NCBI RefSeq assembly: GCF_000315795.1
Contig: NZ_ANHY01000007.1
Span: 62,001 to 126,000, forward strand
From: Caenispirillum salinarum AK4
GTDB taxonomy: Bacteria > Pseudomonadota > Alphaproteobacteria > Rhodospirillales > Rhodospirillaceae
Length of the DNA: 64,000 bases
Direction: 5' to 3'
Shown here: piece by piece, positions 18,433 through 29,717 of the stretch
Layout of the letters: the number at the start of each line of letters is the position of its first letter
Numbering within the stretch: position 1 is the stretch's first letter
Program-made: the position numbers and the translations under genes
Notes under the pieces: generated by a model
Database searches by the model: none
Seen by the model: the letters and a program-made list of their open reading frames with translations, nothing else
Told to the model about the DNA's origin: nothing

Positions 18433-18494
18433 GCGGGGCGCGCGGCGTTGGGCCCCTCGCCTGCCGCGCGCACCCGCCCCGCTCCCCTTTTTTT
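18433..18494 (+). terminator. Intrinsic terminator after fadD
   Basis: A long GC-rich hairpin has an outer stem GCGGGG/CCCCGC and an inner stem CGCGCGGC/GCCGCGCG. It is followed by seven consecutive T residues (18488-18494). It separates fadL-fadD from the regulator operon. Confidence 0.85.
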
Positions 18495-18536
18495 GTGCGA
18501 CGTAGCGTAATCAAGGACTCCCCATGACCCATCAGA

Positions 18537-18550
18537 TGACGTATACGTCA
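18537..18550. promoter_or_regulatory. Palindromic operator 3 (TGACGTATACGTCA) upstream of the merR gene
   Basis: This is an exact copy of the fadL palindrome at 15082-15095, placed 54 bases before the regulator ATG at 18605. The position suggests autoregulation of the merR-fadA-fadN-fadE unit. A weaker dyad GACGCG/CGCGTC follows at about 18559-18580. Confidence 0.75.
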
Positions 18551-18604
18551 ACAGAGAGACGCGGAAGTCACTTCGCGTCCCCAACGACAAGGGGAGTTTC
18601 CACC

Positions 18605-19072
18605 ATGCCCGATCAGCAGCGGTTCTACACGGTCACGGAACTGGCGGAAGAGCTGGAGGTCACGCCGCGCGCCATCCGCTTCTACGAGGCGAAGGGCCTG
18701 CTGACGCCCGAGCGCGCCGGCGCCACCCGCGTCTACACGCACCGCGACCGTGCGCGCCTATTGCTGATCCTGCGCGGCAAGCGGCTGGGCTTCAGCCTGG
18801 CCGAGATCAAGGAGTTCCTGGACCTCTATGTGGTCGACACCAGCCAGACCGAACAGCTTCGCCTGCTGCGCAAGAAGGTGCACGAGCGCCTGGAAGCGCT
18901 GGAGGTGCAGCGCCGCGACCTGGAGGCCAGCGTGGAGGAACTGAAGGACATCGAGCGGGTCGTGGTCGACACCCTGAAGAACAAGGGCATCGACCCCGAC
19001 GCGATCTTCGACGAGGTGCCCACAAAGGGGCGCCGCCCGCGCCGCGCCAAGGCGGCGGCCAACGAGGACTGA
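18605..19072 (+). CDS. MerR-family regulator of fatty-acid degradation
   Basis: This 155-residue MerR protein has its helix-turn-helix at the N-terminus (FYTVTELAEELEVTPRAIRFYE, about residues 7-28), followed by the winged part GLLTPERAG-TRVY. A long coiled-coil (about residues 78-125) and a basic C-terminal tail follow. There is no cysteine pair for metal sensing, so it is closer to the LiuR-like acyl-CoA pathway regulators. The ATG at 18605 has an AAGGGGAG ribosome site. Its position at the head of a beta-oxidation operon and the shared palindrome upstream of itself and of fadL suggest that it controls both. The ligand is unknown, plausibly an acyl-CoA. Confidence 0.88.
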   Translation: MPDQQRFYTVTELAEELEVTPRAIRFYEAKGLLTPERAGATRVYTHRDRARLLLILRGKRLGFSLAEIKEFLDLYVVDTSQTEQLRLLRKKVHERLEALEVQRRDLEASVEELKDIERVVVDTLKNKGIDPDAIFDEVPTKGRRPRRAKAAANED

Positions 19073-19145
19073 CGGCGGCGGACGCCGGCTGATCGCAGCC
19101 CGCGCCGCTTCCCCTGCAAAGACGGACGAGGACGGAGTGACGCAG

Positions 19146-20285
19146 ATGAAAAACGTGGTGATCGCGGGCTACGCCCGGTCTCCCTTCCACCTGGCGAACA
19201 AGGGTGCGCTGACCAAGGTCCGCCCCGACGACATGGCCGCCCAGGTGGTCCGCGCCCTGGTGGAGCGCACCGGGGTCAACACCGATGACGTGGAAGACCT
19301 GATCGTCGGCTGCGCCTTCCCGGAAGGCGAGCAGGGCCTGAACGTCGCCCGCCTGATCGGCTTTTCCGCTGGGCTGGGGCTGAACGTCGCCGGCGTCACC
19401 GTCAACCGTTTCTGCGGCTCCTCCATGCAGGCCATCCACCAGGCCGCCGGCGCCATCCAGATGAACGCGGGCGACGCCTTCATCTGCGCCGGCGTGGAAA
19501 GCATGACCCGCGTGCCCATCATGGGCTTCAACCCCATGCCGAACCCGGGCCTCTACAAGCAGATGCCCCAGGCCTACATGAGCATGGGCGAAACCGCCGA
19601 GAACGTCGCCAAGGTCTACCAGATCCCGCGCGCCGAGCAGGAAGCCATCGCGGTGGAGAGCCACAAGCGCGCCGCGAGCGCCCAGGCCGAGGGCCGCTTC
19701 GCCGACGAGATGGTGGCGATCTCCACCCCCGGCGGCGGCTCGGTGGACAAGGACGGCTGCATCCGCGCCGACACCACGCCCGAGAGCCTGGGCGGCCTGA
19801 AGCCCGCCTTCGACGCCGAGGGCTCGGTGACCGCCGGCACCTCCAGCCCGCTCACCGATGGCGCGGCGGCGACGCTGGTGTGCAGCGAGGACTACGCCAA
19901 AGCCAACGGCCTGCCCATCCTGGCGCGCATCCGCTCCGTCGCCGTCGGCGGTTGCAAGCCCGAGGTCATGGGCCTCGGCCCCATCGTCGCCACCAAGAAG
20001 GCGCTGGCCCGCGCCGGCCTGTCGGCGTCGGACATCGACATCGTGGAGCTGAACGAGGCCTTCGCCAGCCAGGCCATCGCCTGCCTGCGCGACCTGGACC
20101 TGGACTTCGGCAAGACCAACCTGGACGGCGGCGCCATCGCGCTGGGCCACCCGCTGGGCGCCACGGGTGCCCGCATCACCGGCAAGGCCGCCGCGCTGCT
20201 GAAGCGCGAGGGCAAGCAATTCGCGCTCGCCACGCAGTGCATCGGCGGCGGCCAGGGCATCGCCACCATCCTGGAGGCCGTGTGA
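19146..20285 (+). CDS. fadA: Acetyl-CoA acyltransferase (thiolase)
   Basis: This 379-residue thiolase cleaves 3-ketoacyl-CoA. The nucleophile Cys lies in NRFCGSSMQAIHQAAG (about residues 84-99), the active His in GGAIALGHPLGATGAR (about 329-344), and the second Cys in ATQCIGGGQG (about 364-373). I chose the ATG at 19146 with the GGACGGAG ribosome site. A GTG at 19137 is closer than a ribosome site allows. The gene is followed after two bases by the dehydrogenase/hydratase gene, in the order merR-fadA-fadN-fadE. Confidence 0.95.
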   Translation: MKNVVIAGYARSPFHLANKGALTKVRPDDMAAQVVRALVERTGVNTDDVEDLIVGCAFPEGEQGLNVARLIGFSAGLGLNVAGVTVNRFCGSSMQAIHQAAGAIQMNAGDAFICAGVESMTRVPIMGFNPMPNPGLYKQMPQAYMSMGETAENVAKVYQIPRAEQEAIAVESHKRAASAQAEGRFADEMVAISTPGGGSVDKDGCIRADTTPESLGGLKPAFDAEGSVTAGTSSPLTDGAAATLVCSEDYAKANGLPILARIRSVAVGGCKPEVMGLGPIVATKKALARAGLSASDIDIVELNEAFASQAIACLRDLDLDFGKTNLDGGAIALGHPLGATGARITGKAAALLKREGKQFALATQCIGGGQGIATILEAV

Positions 20286-20287
20286 CC

Positions 20288-22642
20288 ATGACGTCCAAGA
20301 CCGAGACCCCCATCAAGAAGGTCGCGGTGATCGGCGCCGGTGTCATGGGTGCCGGCATCGCCGCCCATGTCGCCAACGCCGGCATCCCCGTGGTCCTTCT
20401 CGACATCGTCCCCGAAGGTGCGGCCAACCGCAACGCCATCGCCGAGGACGCGGTGCAGAAGATGCTGAAGGCCGACCCCGCGCCCTTCATGCACAAGCGC
20501 AACGCCAAGCTCATCCAGACCGGCAATATCGAGGACCACCTGGACCTGCTGGCCGACTGCGACTGGATCGTCGAGGCCGTCATCGAGCGCCTGGACATCA
20601 AGCAGAGCCTGTATGCCAAGATCGACGGCGTCCGCAAGGCCGGCAGCGTGGTGTCGTCCAACACCTCCACCATTCCGCTGGCGACGCTGACGGAGGGACT
20701 GCCGGACGGCTTCAAGGCCGACTTCTGCATCACCCACTTCTTCAACCCGCCGCGCTACATGCGCCTGCTGGAACTGGTGACCGCGCCCGAAACGCGCACC
20801 GACGCCGCGACCGCCATCACCGAGTTCTGCGACCACAAGCTCGGCAAGTCGGTTGTGGTGTGCAAGGACCGGCCGGGCTTCATCGCCAACCGGCTGGGCA
20901 TCCTGTGGCTGCTGGCCGGCGTGACGGAAGCCCGCCGCCTGGGCCTGACGGTGGAAGAGGCCGACGCCATCATCGGGCGCCCCTTCGGCATTCCCAAGAC
21001 CGGCGTCTTCGGGCTGATCGACCTGGTGGGCCTGGACCTGATGCCGCACGTGCTGAAAAGCATGGTCGGCGCCCTGCCCGAGACCGACGCCTTCTTCCAG
21101 CTCGACCGTGACCTGTCGCTGGTGGAAAAGATGATTGCCGAGGGCTACACCGGCCGCAAGGGCAAGGGCGGGTTCTACCGCATCAACCGCGCCGGCGGGG
21201 CTAAGGTGAAGGAGGCCATCGACCTCCAGACCGGCGAATACCGCCCGACCGTCAAGCCGGCGCTGGAAAGCATCGACGCCGGCAAGTCCGGCGGCGCCGC
21301 CGCGCTGCTCACGCACTCCGACAAGGGCGGCCGCTATGCCCGCGCCGTCATGGCCCGCACGCTGGCCTACGCCGCCGCGCTGGTGCCGGAAGCAGCCGAT
21401 GAGGTCTACGCCGTCGATGAGGCCATGCGGCTTGGCTACAACTGGAAGCAGGGCCCGTTCGAGCTGATCGACAAGATCGGCGCCGACACGCTCATCCAGG
21501 TGCTCAAGTCCGAGGGCATGGCGGTCCCCACCCTGCTGGAGACCGCGGCCGGCAAGACCTTCTACAAGATCGAAGGCGGCACCCGCCTTCAACTCGGCAC
21601 CGACGGCCAGTACCGCGAGATGGTCCGCCCCGACGGCGTGGTCATGCTGGCCGACATCAAGCTGACGGCCAAGCCGCTGGTCAAGACGTCCTCCGCCGCG
21701 CTGTGGGACATCGGGGACGGCGTCGCCTGCCTGGAATTCACGGGCAAGATGAACAGCCTGGACCCGGATGTACTGAAGTGCATCCACAAGTCCATCCCTG
21801 TGGTTGAGCAGGGCTTCAAGGCGCTGGTCATCTACAACGAGGGCAGCAATTTCTCCGTCGGCGCCAACCTGGGCCTGGCGCTGTTCGCCGCCAACATGGC
21901 CGCGTGGAGCCAGATCGAGGAACTGGTGGAGAAGGGCCAGCAGGTCTACAAGGCGCTGAAGTACGCGCCCTTCCCCGTGGTCGCCGCGCCGTCCGGCATG
22001 GCGCTCGGCGGCGGCTGCGAGATCGTGCTGCATTCCGATGCCGTCCAGGCCCATGCCGAGACCTACATCGGCCTGGTGGAAGTGGGCGTCGGCCTGATCC
22101 CCGGCTGGGGCGGCTGCAAGGAAATGCTCGCCCGCTGGACCGAGGCGGGGGCGGCAAACAAGGCGCCCAAGGGCCCCATGCCGCCGGTCGCCAAGGCGTT
22201 CGAGACCATTTCCGTCGCCACCGTCGCCAAGTCGGCCGCCGAAGCGCAGAGCAACCTGTTCCTGCGCCCGACCGACGGCGTGACCATGAACCGCTACCGC
22301 CTGCTGGCCGACGCCAAGGCTCGCGCGCTGGCGCTGGCCGAGGGCTACACCCCGCCGGAGGAACCCGTCTTCCGCCTGCCGGGCGAGACCGGCCGGGTGG
22401 CGCTGGAAATGGCGGTGAAGGGCTTCCGCAAGCTGGGCAAGGCGACGCCGCACGACGAGGTGGTCTCCGCCGCGCTGGCGTCTGTGCTGACGGGTGGCGA
22501 GACCGCCGACATGACTGTCGAGCTGAGCGAGGACGACGTCCTGGAGCTGGAGCGCGAGGCGTTCAACACGCTGCTGCGCCACCCGGACACGCTGGCGCGG
22601 GTCGAGCACATGCTCGAAACCGGCAAGCCGCTGCGGAATTAA
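20288..22642 (+). CDS. 3-hydroxyacyl-CoA dehydrogenase / enoyl-CoA hydratase (FadN order)
   Basis: This 784-residue bifunctional beta-oxidation enzyme has the NAD-binding dehydrogenase domain first (VAVIGAGVMGAGIAAHVA, about residues 11-28; CKDRPGFIANR near 196). The crotonase-fold hydratase domain comes last (about residues 480-700, with GGGCEIVLH and GLVEVGVGLIPGWGG). This is the reverse of E. coli FadB and matches Bacillus FadN-type proteins. The ATG at 20288 follows the thiolase stop by two bases. The frame extends upstream, but that part is thiolase shadow. With the thiolase and FadE genes it makes a fadNAE-like set. Confidence 0.94.
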   Translation: MTSKTETPIKKVAVIGAGVMGAGIAAHVANAGIPVVLLDIVPEGAANRNAIAEDAVQKMLKADPAPFMHKRNAKLIQTGNIEDHLDLLADCDWIVEAVIERLDIKQSLYAKIDGVRKAGSVVSSNTSTIPLATLTEGLPDGFKADFCITHFFNPPRYMRLLELVTAPETRTDAATAITEFCDHKLGKSVVVCKDRPGFIANRLGILWLLAGVTEARRLGLTVEEADAIIGRPFGIPKTGVFGLIDLVGLDLMPHVLKSMVGALPETDAFFQLDRDLSLVEKMIAEGYTGRKGKGGFYRINRAGGAKVKEAIDLQTGEYRPTVKPALESIDAGKSGGAAALLTHSDKGGRYARAVMARTLAYAAALVPEAADEVYAVDEAMRLGYNWKQGPFELIDKIGADTLIQVLKSEGMAVPTLLETAAGKTFYKIEGGTRLQLGTDGQYREMVRPDGVVMLADIKLTAKPLVKTSSAALWDIGDGVACLEFTGKMNSLDPDVLKCIHKSIPVVEQGFKALVIYNEGSNFSVGANLGLALFAANMAAWSQIEELVEKGQQVYKALKYAPFPVVAAPSGMALGGGCEIVLHSDAVQAHAETYIGLVEVGVGLIPGWGGCKEMLARWTEAGAANKAPKGPMPPVAKAFETISVATVAKSAAEAQSNLFLRPTDGVTMNRYRLLADAKARALALAEGYTPPEEPVFRLPGETGRVALEMAVKGFRKLGKATPHDEVVSAALASVLTGGETADMTVELSEDDVLELEREAFNTLLRHPDTLARVEHMLETGKPLRN

Positions 22643-22680
22643 GGCGCCTCGCGTCAGCACGAGATTAGAGGAAACGAGCA

Positions 22681-24468
22681 ATGGCTGTTTACCAGGCTCC
22701 CCTGCGCGACATGCGCTTCACCTACCGCGAGCTTCTGGGCTCGGACAAGGTGACGGAACTGCCCGGCTGCGAGGAAGCGACCCCCGACCTCGTGGACGCG
22801 GTGCTGGAGGAAGCGGGCAAGGTCTGCGAAAGCGTCCTGTTCCCGCTCAACCGCAGCGGCGACGAGGAAGGCTGCACCTTCGAGAACGGCGTGGTCCGCA
22901 CCCCCAAGGGCTTCAAGGAGGCGTACGAGACCTTCCGCGAGGGCGGCTGGGTCGGCATGGCCTGCGATCCCGACTACGGCGGCCAGGGCCTGCCCAACTG
23001 CGTCAACACGCTGGTGGAGGAGATGATCTGCTCCGCCAACATGAGCTTCGGCATGTACCCCGGCCTGTCGCATGGCGCCTACAAGGCGATCAAGCGCTTC
23101 GGGACGGACGAGCAGAAGCAGACCTACCTGCCCAAGCTGACGGACGGCATCTGGTCGGGCACCATGTGCCTGACCGAGCCCCACTGCGGCACCGACCTCG
23201 GCCTCATCCGCACCAAGGCGGAACCGGGCGCGGCCGAGGGCGAGTGGAAGATCACCGGCACCAAGATTTTCATTTCCGCCGGCGAGCATGACCTGACGGA
23301 AAACATCATCCATCTGGTGCTGGCCCGCCTGCCCGACGCGCCGCCGGGCATCAAGGGCATCTCGCTGTTCGTTGTGCCCAAGTTCATGCCCAAGGAAGAC
23401 GGATCGGTCGGTGCGCGCAACGGTGTCGCCTGCGGCTCCATTGAGCACAAGATGGGCATCAAGGCGTCCGCCACCTGCGTCATGAACTTCGACGAGGCCA
23501 CCGGCTGGCTGGTGGGCGAGCCCCACAAGGGGATGCGCGCCATGTTCACCATGATGAACGCCGCCCGCCTCGGCGTCGGCGTCCAGGGCCTCGGCATCAT
23601 GGAAGCGTCCTACCAGGGCGCGGTGGACTACGCCCGCGAGCGCACCCAGGGCCGCGCCCTGACGGGCGCCAAGGCGCCAGAGCAGAAGGCCGACCCCATC
23701 ATCGTCCACCCCGACGTCCGCCGCATGCTGCTGACCATGAAGGCGTACACGGAAGGCGGCCGGATGCTGGCAGCCTGGATCAGCCAGGAGCTGGACTACG
23801 CCGAGAAGTGCCAGGACCCCAAGCGCCGGCAGGAGGCGGAGGATTTCGTCGCCCTGATGACGCCCATCGTCAAAGGCGTGCTGACGGACCTGGGCAGCGA
23901 GGTCGCGAACCTGGGCGTGCAGGTCTACGGCGGCCACGGCTACATCCGCGAATGGGGCATGGAGCAGTACGTCCGCGACGCCCGCATCGCCCAGATCTAC
24001 GAAGGCACCAACGGCATCCAGGCCCTGGACCTGGTCGGCCGCAAGCTGGGCGCCCACACGGGCCGCTACCTGCGCCGGTTCTTCCATCCGCTGTCGGAAT
24101 ACATCGACCGCATCATGGATGACGACGAACTGGAGGACTTCGCCCTGCCGCTGGCGAAACAGTTCGTCCGTCTTCAGCAGGCCACCGGGTACATCGCCCA
24201 GAAGGGGCTGAGCAACCCCAACGAGGCGGGTGCTGCCGCCACCGACTACATGCGCCTGTTCGGGCTGGTCGCCATGGGCTACCTGTGGGTGCGCGCCGTC
24301 GAAGTGGCGAAGCAGAACCTGGATGGCGACGAGGCCGACTTCTACAAGGCCAAGATCACCACCGCGAAGTTCTACTTCGAGCGCCTGCTGCCCCAGACCG
24401 GCGCCCTGTTCGCCGCCATCATGTCGGGCTCCAGGACCATGATGGAGATGGACGAAGCGGCGTTCTGA
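22681..24468 (+). CDS. fadE: Acyl-CoA dehydrogenase with C-terminal extension (FadE-type)
   Basis: This 595-residue flavoenzyme does the first oxidation step of beta-oxidation. It begins MAVYQAPLRDMRF, typical of the approximately 600-residue acyl-CoA dehydrogenase class with an added C-terminal domain. Visible motifs are MCLTEPHCGTDLG (about residues 162-174), GIKASATCVMNFD and, near residue 415, VQVYGGHGYIREWGMEQYVRDARI, which ends in the FAD/substrate-binding arginine region IYEGTNGIQALDLVGRK (quoted in parts). The AGGAAACGAGC stretch serves as ribosome site. It is the last catalytic gene of the merR operon before the hairpin at 24473. Confidence 0.94.
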   Translation: MAVYQAPLRDMRFTYRELLGSDKVTELPGCEEATPDLVDAVLEEAGKVCESVLFPLNRSGDEEGCTFENGVVRTPKGFKEAYETFREGGWVGMACDPDYGGQGLPNCVNTLVEEMICSANMSFGMYPGLSHGAYKAIKRFGTDEQKQTYLPKLTDGIWSGTMCLTEPHCGTDLGLIRTKAEPGAAEGEWKITGTKIFISAGEHDLTENIIHLVLARLPDAPPGIKGISLFVVPKFMPKEDGSVGARNGVACGSIEHKMGIKASATCVMNFDEATGWLVGEPHKGMRAMFTMMNAARLGVGVQGLGIMEASYQGAVDYARERTQGRALTGAKAPEQKADPIIVHPDVRRMLLTMKAYTEGGRMLAAWISQELDYAEKCQDPKRRQEAEDFVALMTPIVKGVLTDLGSEVANLGVQVYGGHGYIREWGMEQYVRDARIAQIYEGTNGIQALDLVGRKLGAHTGRYLRRFFHPLSEYIDRIMDDDELEDFALPLAKQFVRLQQATGYIAQKGLSNPNEAGAAATDYMRLFGLVAMGYLWVRAVEVAKQNLDGDEADFYKAKITTAKFYFERLLPQTGALFAAIMSGSRTMMEMDEAAF

Positions 24469-24472
24469 GACC

Positions 24473-24502
24473 GGGCGGCGGCCCCTGACCGCGCCGCCGC
24501 CC
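24473..24502 (+). terminator. GC hairpin after fadE (terminator-like, no T-run)
   Basis: A perfect 9-base stem GGGCGGCGG/CCGCCGCCC with a 12-base loop starts 5 bases after the fadE stop. Without a T-run it may be a processing or Rho-associated structure and not a full stop. Confidence 0.5.
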
Positions 24503-24563
24503 TCCCCGACCCCGATCCGCCGGCCGCGGCCGGTTTCCGATGCATGGAGGCTCCCGTAAACCC

Positions 24564-25097
24564 ATGAACCTGTGGCTTCGCCTGCTCCGGGTCATTGTCG
24601 GGGCCCTGCTCGGCCGGCGGATCGGGCTGTTCAAGGCCTCGGCCCTGACCTTCCGGGTCTGGCCGACGGACCTGGACCTCAACATCCACATGAACAACGC
24701 CCGCTACCTGTCGGTCATGGACCTGGGGCGGACTGATCTCATCATCCGCACCGGCCTGCACAAGTTGATGCTTCGCCACAAGTGGCAGGCCGTGATTGGC
24801 GGCGCGACGGTGCGCTACCGCCGGCCGCTCAAGCCCTTTCAGCGCTTCGATCTGTCCACCCGCCTGCTGTACTGGGACGACCGCTGGATCTACCTGGAGC
24901 AGACCATCACCACCGCCGACGGGGCGGTAGCCTGCTCGGCCATGGTGAAGGCCGTCTTCACCGCCGGCGGCAAGCGCGTGAGCCCGGCCGAGACGGTGGC
25001 CGCGGCGGGGCACGACGCTCCATCGCCCGAGGTGCCGGGCTGGGTCAATGCCTGGCAGGCCATGGAGCAGACGGCGGACACCGCCCGGGCGGTTTGA
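24564..25097 (+). CDS. 4-hydroxybenzoyl-CoA-type (hotdog) thioesterase
   Basis: This 177-residue protein has a hydrophobic N-terminal helix (about residues 1-20), then a hotdog-fold thioesterase domain. The family signature is VWPTDLDLNIHMNNARYLSVMD (quoted across two short parts: TDLDLNIHMNN and ARYLSVMDLGR). It resembles Them6-like acyl thioesterases. The ATG at 24564 is preferred because a GGAGG site precedes it, while the ATG at 24540 has no ribosome site. It is the final gene of the fatty-acid locus and may release CoA from acyl-CoA intermediates. Substrate chain length cannot be told. Confidence 0.85.
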   Translation: MNLWLRLLRVIVGALLGRRIGLFKASALTFRVWPTDLDLNIHMNNARYLSVMDLGRTDLIIRTGLHKLMLRHKWQAVIGGATVRYRRPLKPFQRFDLSTRLLYWDDRWIYLEQTITTADGAVACSAMVKAVFTAGGKRVSPAETVAAAGHDAPSPEVPGWVNAWQAMEQTADTARAV

Positions 25098-25111
25098 CCG
25101 TGCGTGAAGAA

Positions 25112-25143
25112 AAGGGGGAGCGGCCGCCGTGCCGCTCCCCCTT
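25112..25143. terminator. Bidirectional terminator between thioesterase and clpB
   Basis: A perfect 13-base stem (25112-25124 with 25131-25143) has a 6-base loop. On the minus strand it is followed by TTTTCTT, so it is a good intrinsic terminator for clpB. The plus-strand side lacks a T-run but can still stop the convergent transcript. Confidence 0.85.
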
Positions 25144-25167
25144 CCACTTGACCGGACCGGGCCTGGA

Positions 25168-27774
<2,607 letters not shown>

Positions 27775-27853
27775 AGTCTTCTCTCTCCCGTCTCAGCGAC
27801 GAGGTTGCAGGCCCCGGTAATCGGCGACCGACAACCCCTCACGGTTGAAAGGG

Positions 27854-27882
27854 ACATAGGGACGGCGCGCATCCGCCGCAAG
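27854..27882 (-). promoter_or_regulatory. Candidate RpoH (sigma-32) promoter for clpB
   Basis: Reading toward clpB, CTTG (27882-27879) is followed after 19 bases by CTATGT (preceded by CC). This fits the alphaproteobacterial heat-shock consensus of CTTG and a C-rich TAT-containing -10. The candidate before hsp20 (60185-60213) has exactly the same 19-base spacing. The distance to the ATG is about 80 bases. Confidence 0.5.
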
Positions 27883-28004
27883 AGACGGCAGCAGCCGCCC
27901 GTCGACAAGCGTTGGCCTTAACGCCGCAGGCCCACGATGAGGTTTTCCGCATTGTCGGACACGCGCCCATTGACAAGCCGGGCCAGTTGTTCAATGGAGT
28001 TTCC

Positions 28005-28820
28005 ATGACATTGCATATCGCCGCCCTCTGCCGCTTCCCCGTCAAGGCCCTGAGCCCCCAGCCGCTGGAACACGCTGTTCTGGAAACCGGCGGGGGCATG
28101 CAGGGCGATCACGTCTTCGCCCTGGCCCACGGGGCAGCCTCGCGCGCGGCGGGGGGCGGCGATGCGGTGATCGGGCGCCTGCCGCGCACCAGCCTCATCA
28201 CCCTGTCGGACTGCCCGAAGCTCGCGACCCTGCGCACCCGCTTCATCGACCAGCTGAACGTCATGACCGTGGAACGCGGCGGCCGGCAAGTGGCGCGCGG
28301 CGACCTGACCCAGCCCGTCGGCCGGGCCATGCTGGAGGATTTTTTCGGCGCCTTCCTCAAGGAGACGGCCCGCGGCGGCCCGCGCATCGTCATCGCCAAG
28401 CCGGGCGAGACCTTCGCCAACCACGAGACGCCGGGCGTGGTGCTGATCAACCGGGCGAGCGTCGCCGACATCGAACGGGTGGCAGGCAAGCCGGTCGACC
28501 CGACGCGCTTCCGCGCCAACGTGCTGATCGACGGCCCGCAGCCTTGGCAGGAGCTGGACTGGGTGGGCCACACCATCCGCATCACCGCCGCGGGTGGGCA
28601 ACCGTCCAGCATCTCGGGCGGACCGCGGCCGGTGACGCTGCGGGTGCGCGAGGCCATGCCCGTTCACCCCGCCGCCGAGGTCAACCCTGAGACCGGCGAG
28701 GTCGACCTGAACCTGGACAAGGCCATGAAGCAGGGCCTGGGCCACGATCATTTCGGCGTGCTCTGCGAGGTGGTGGACGGCGGCACCGTCACCACCGGCG
28801 ACACGGTGATGGTGGAATAA
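28005..28820 (+). CDS. MOSC-domain protein with N-terminal beta-barrel
   Basis: This 271-residue protein has the MOSC_N-type start (IAALCRFPVKALSPQPLE, about residues 5-22). The MOSC core follows with NHETPGVVLINRASV (about 142-156), RFRANVLIDG (about 169-178) and PRPVTLRV (about 206-213). YcbX- and YiiM-like MOSC proteins detoxify N-hydroxylated compounds using molybdenum cofactor, and the specific substrate here is unknown. The ATG at 28005 follows TGGAGT. It is transcribed divergently from clpB across a 230-base spacer. Confidence 0.85.
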   Translation: MTLHIAALCRFPVKALSPQPLEHAVLETGGGMQGDHVFALAHGAASRAAGGGDAVIGRLPRTSLITLSDCPKLATLRTRFIDQLNVMTVERGGRQVARGDLTQPVGRAMLEDFFGAFLKETARGGPRIVIAKPGETFANHETPGVVLINRASVADIERVAGKPVDPTRFRANVLIDGPQPWQELDWVGHTIRITAAGGQPSSISGGPRPVTLRVREAMPVHPAAEVNPETGEVDLNLDKAMKQGLGHDHFGVLCEVVDGGTVTTGDTVMVE

Positions 28821-28835
28821 AGGAAAGGGGCCGGC

Positions 28836-29552
28836 CTACTGCCAGCCCATGATCTCGCGGATGCGCAGGGCGGCCTGGGTGCGGCTGTCCACGTTCAACG
28901 CCCGCAGCACGCCCGAAACGTGCGCCTTGACGGTGGACAGGTTCAGGCCCAGCCGCTCGCAGATCTCGGCGTTGGACAGGCCCTCGCCCAGAAGCTCCAT
29001 CACCTGGCGCTGACGCCGCGTCAGCGACGCGACCACCGGATGCTGGGCAACCGGATCGGGGCGGACGGCGCCGCGCCCCACTGAGTCAGCAGAAAATCCC
29101 GGCGCCGCGGCAGGCCCGCCGACACCGGCAGACGCATCAGCCGGCGCCATGCCCAATTCGGGAGGCACATAAGTACCGCCCGCCAGCACGATCCGCAGCA
29201 CACCGCCCAGGACCGCATGCTCGGTGGATTTGGGAATGAAGGCCCGCACACCCTGCGCAAGCGTCGCCCGCATGGCGGCGGGGTCCTCGGTCATGGAAAA
29301 CACCGCCACCGGGCACGGCGCCAGACGCCGCACGAGGTCGCCCACCTGATCCTGGCCGGTGTAGCCCGGCATCCGCAAATCCATGACCAGAAGGTCCGCC
29401 GCCGGCGTGCCCTCGGGCGTGTCGGCCACGGCGGCTTCCAACTCGGGGAACGAGCGGGCCTCGATGATCTCGGCGGTCGGTTCGATGTCGCTGACCACGG
29501 CGCGCAGGGCGGCGCGGATGATACTGTGGTCGTCAGCGAGGATGATGCGCAT
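28836..29552 (-). CDS. NarL/FixJ-type response regulator
   Basis: This 238-residue regulator has a receiver domain (residues 1-125) with the acidic pocket in LADDHSIIR, phosphoacceptor Asp in LLVMDLRMPG (Asp about residue 57) and the conserved Lys in AFIPKST. An Ala/Gly/Pro-rich linker (about 135-165) precedes a LuxR-type helix-turn-helix (about 172-235: LTRRQRQVMELLGEGLSN, then AEICERLGLNLSTVKAHV). The ATG at 29552 begins MRIILADDH. No histidine kinase is adjacent, so it is an orphan in this window and its target is not evident. Confidence 0.9.
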   Translation of the reverse strand: MRIILADDHSIIRAALRAVVSDIEPTAEIIEARSFPELEAAVADTPEGTPAADLLVMDLRMPGYTGQDQVGDLVRRLAPCPVAVFSMTEDPAAMRATLAQGVRAFIPKSTEHAVLGGVLRIVLAGGTYVPPELGMAPADASAGVGGPAAAPGFSADSVGRGAVRPDPVAQHPVVASLTRRQRQVMELLGEGLSNAEICERLGLNLSTVKAHVSGVLRALNVDSRTQAALRIREIMGWQ

Positions 29553-29717
29553 GGTCTTTGGTCTCGGCCCAACGGACAAGTTTGCGCGCATTCTTAACGG
29601 TTGCGCCCTCGCGGTCAAAGGATATACCGCACGGCGGAGGCGAAAATGTTGCGGCGCGTAGTCATTCCGCGACCGTCGGCGGCGCCCGGGCGTTGACCGG
29701 AAAACGGAGGATTTTTC

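Noticed and set aside
19892-22681. A 929-codon minus-strand open frame opposite the FadN-type gene
   Set aside because: It is an antisense shadow. The plus strand encodes a clear dehydrogenase/hydratase with normal start and spacing.
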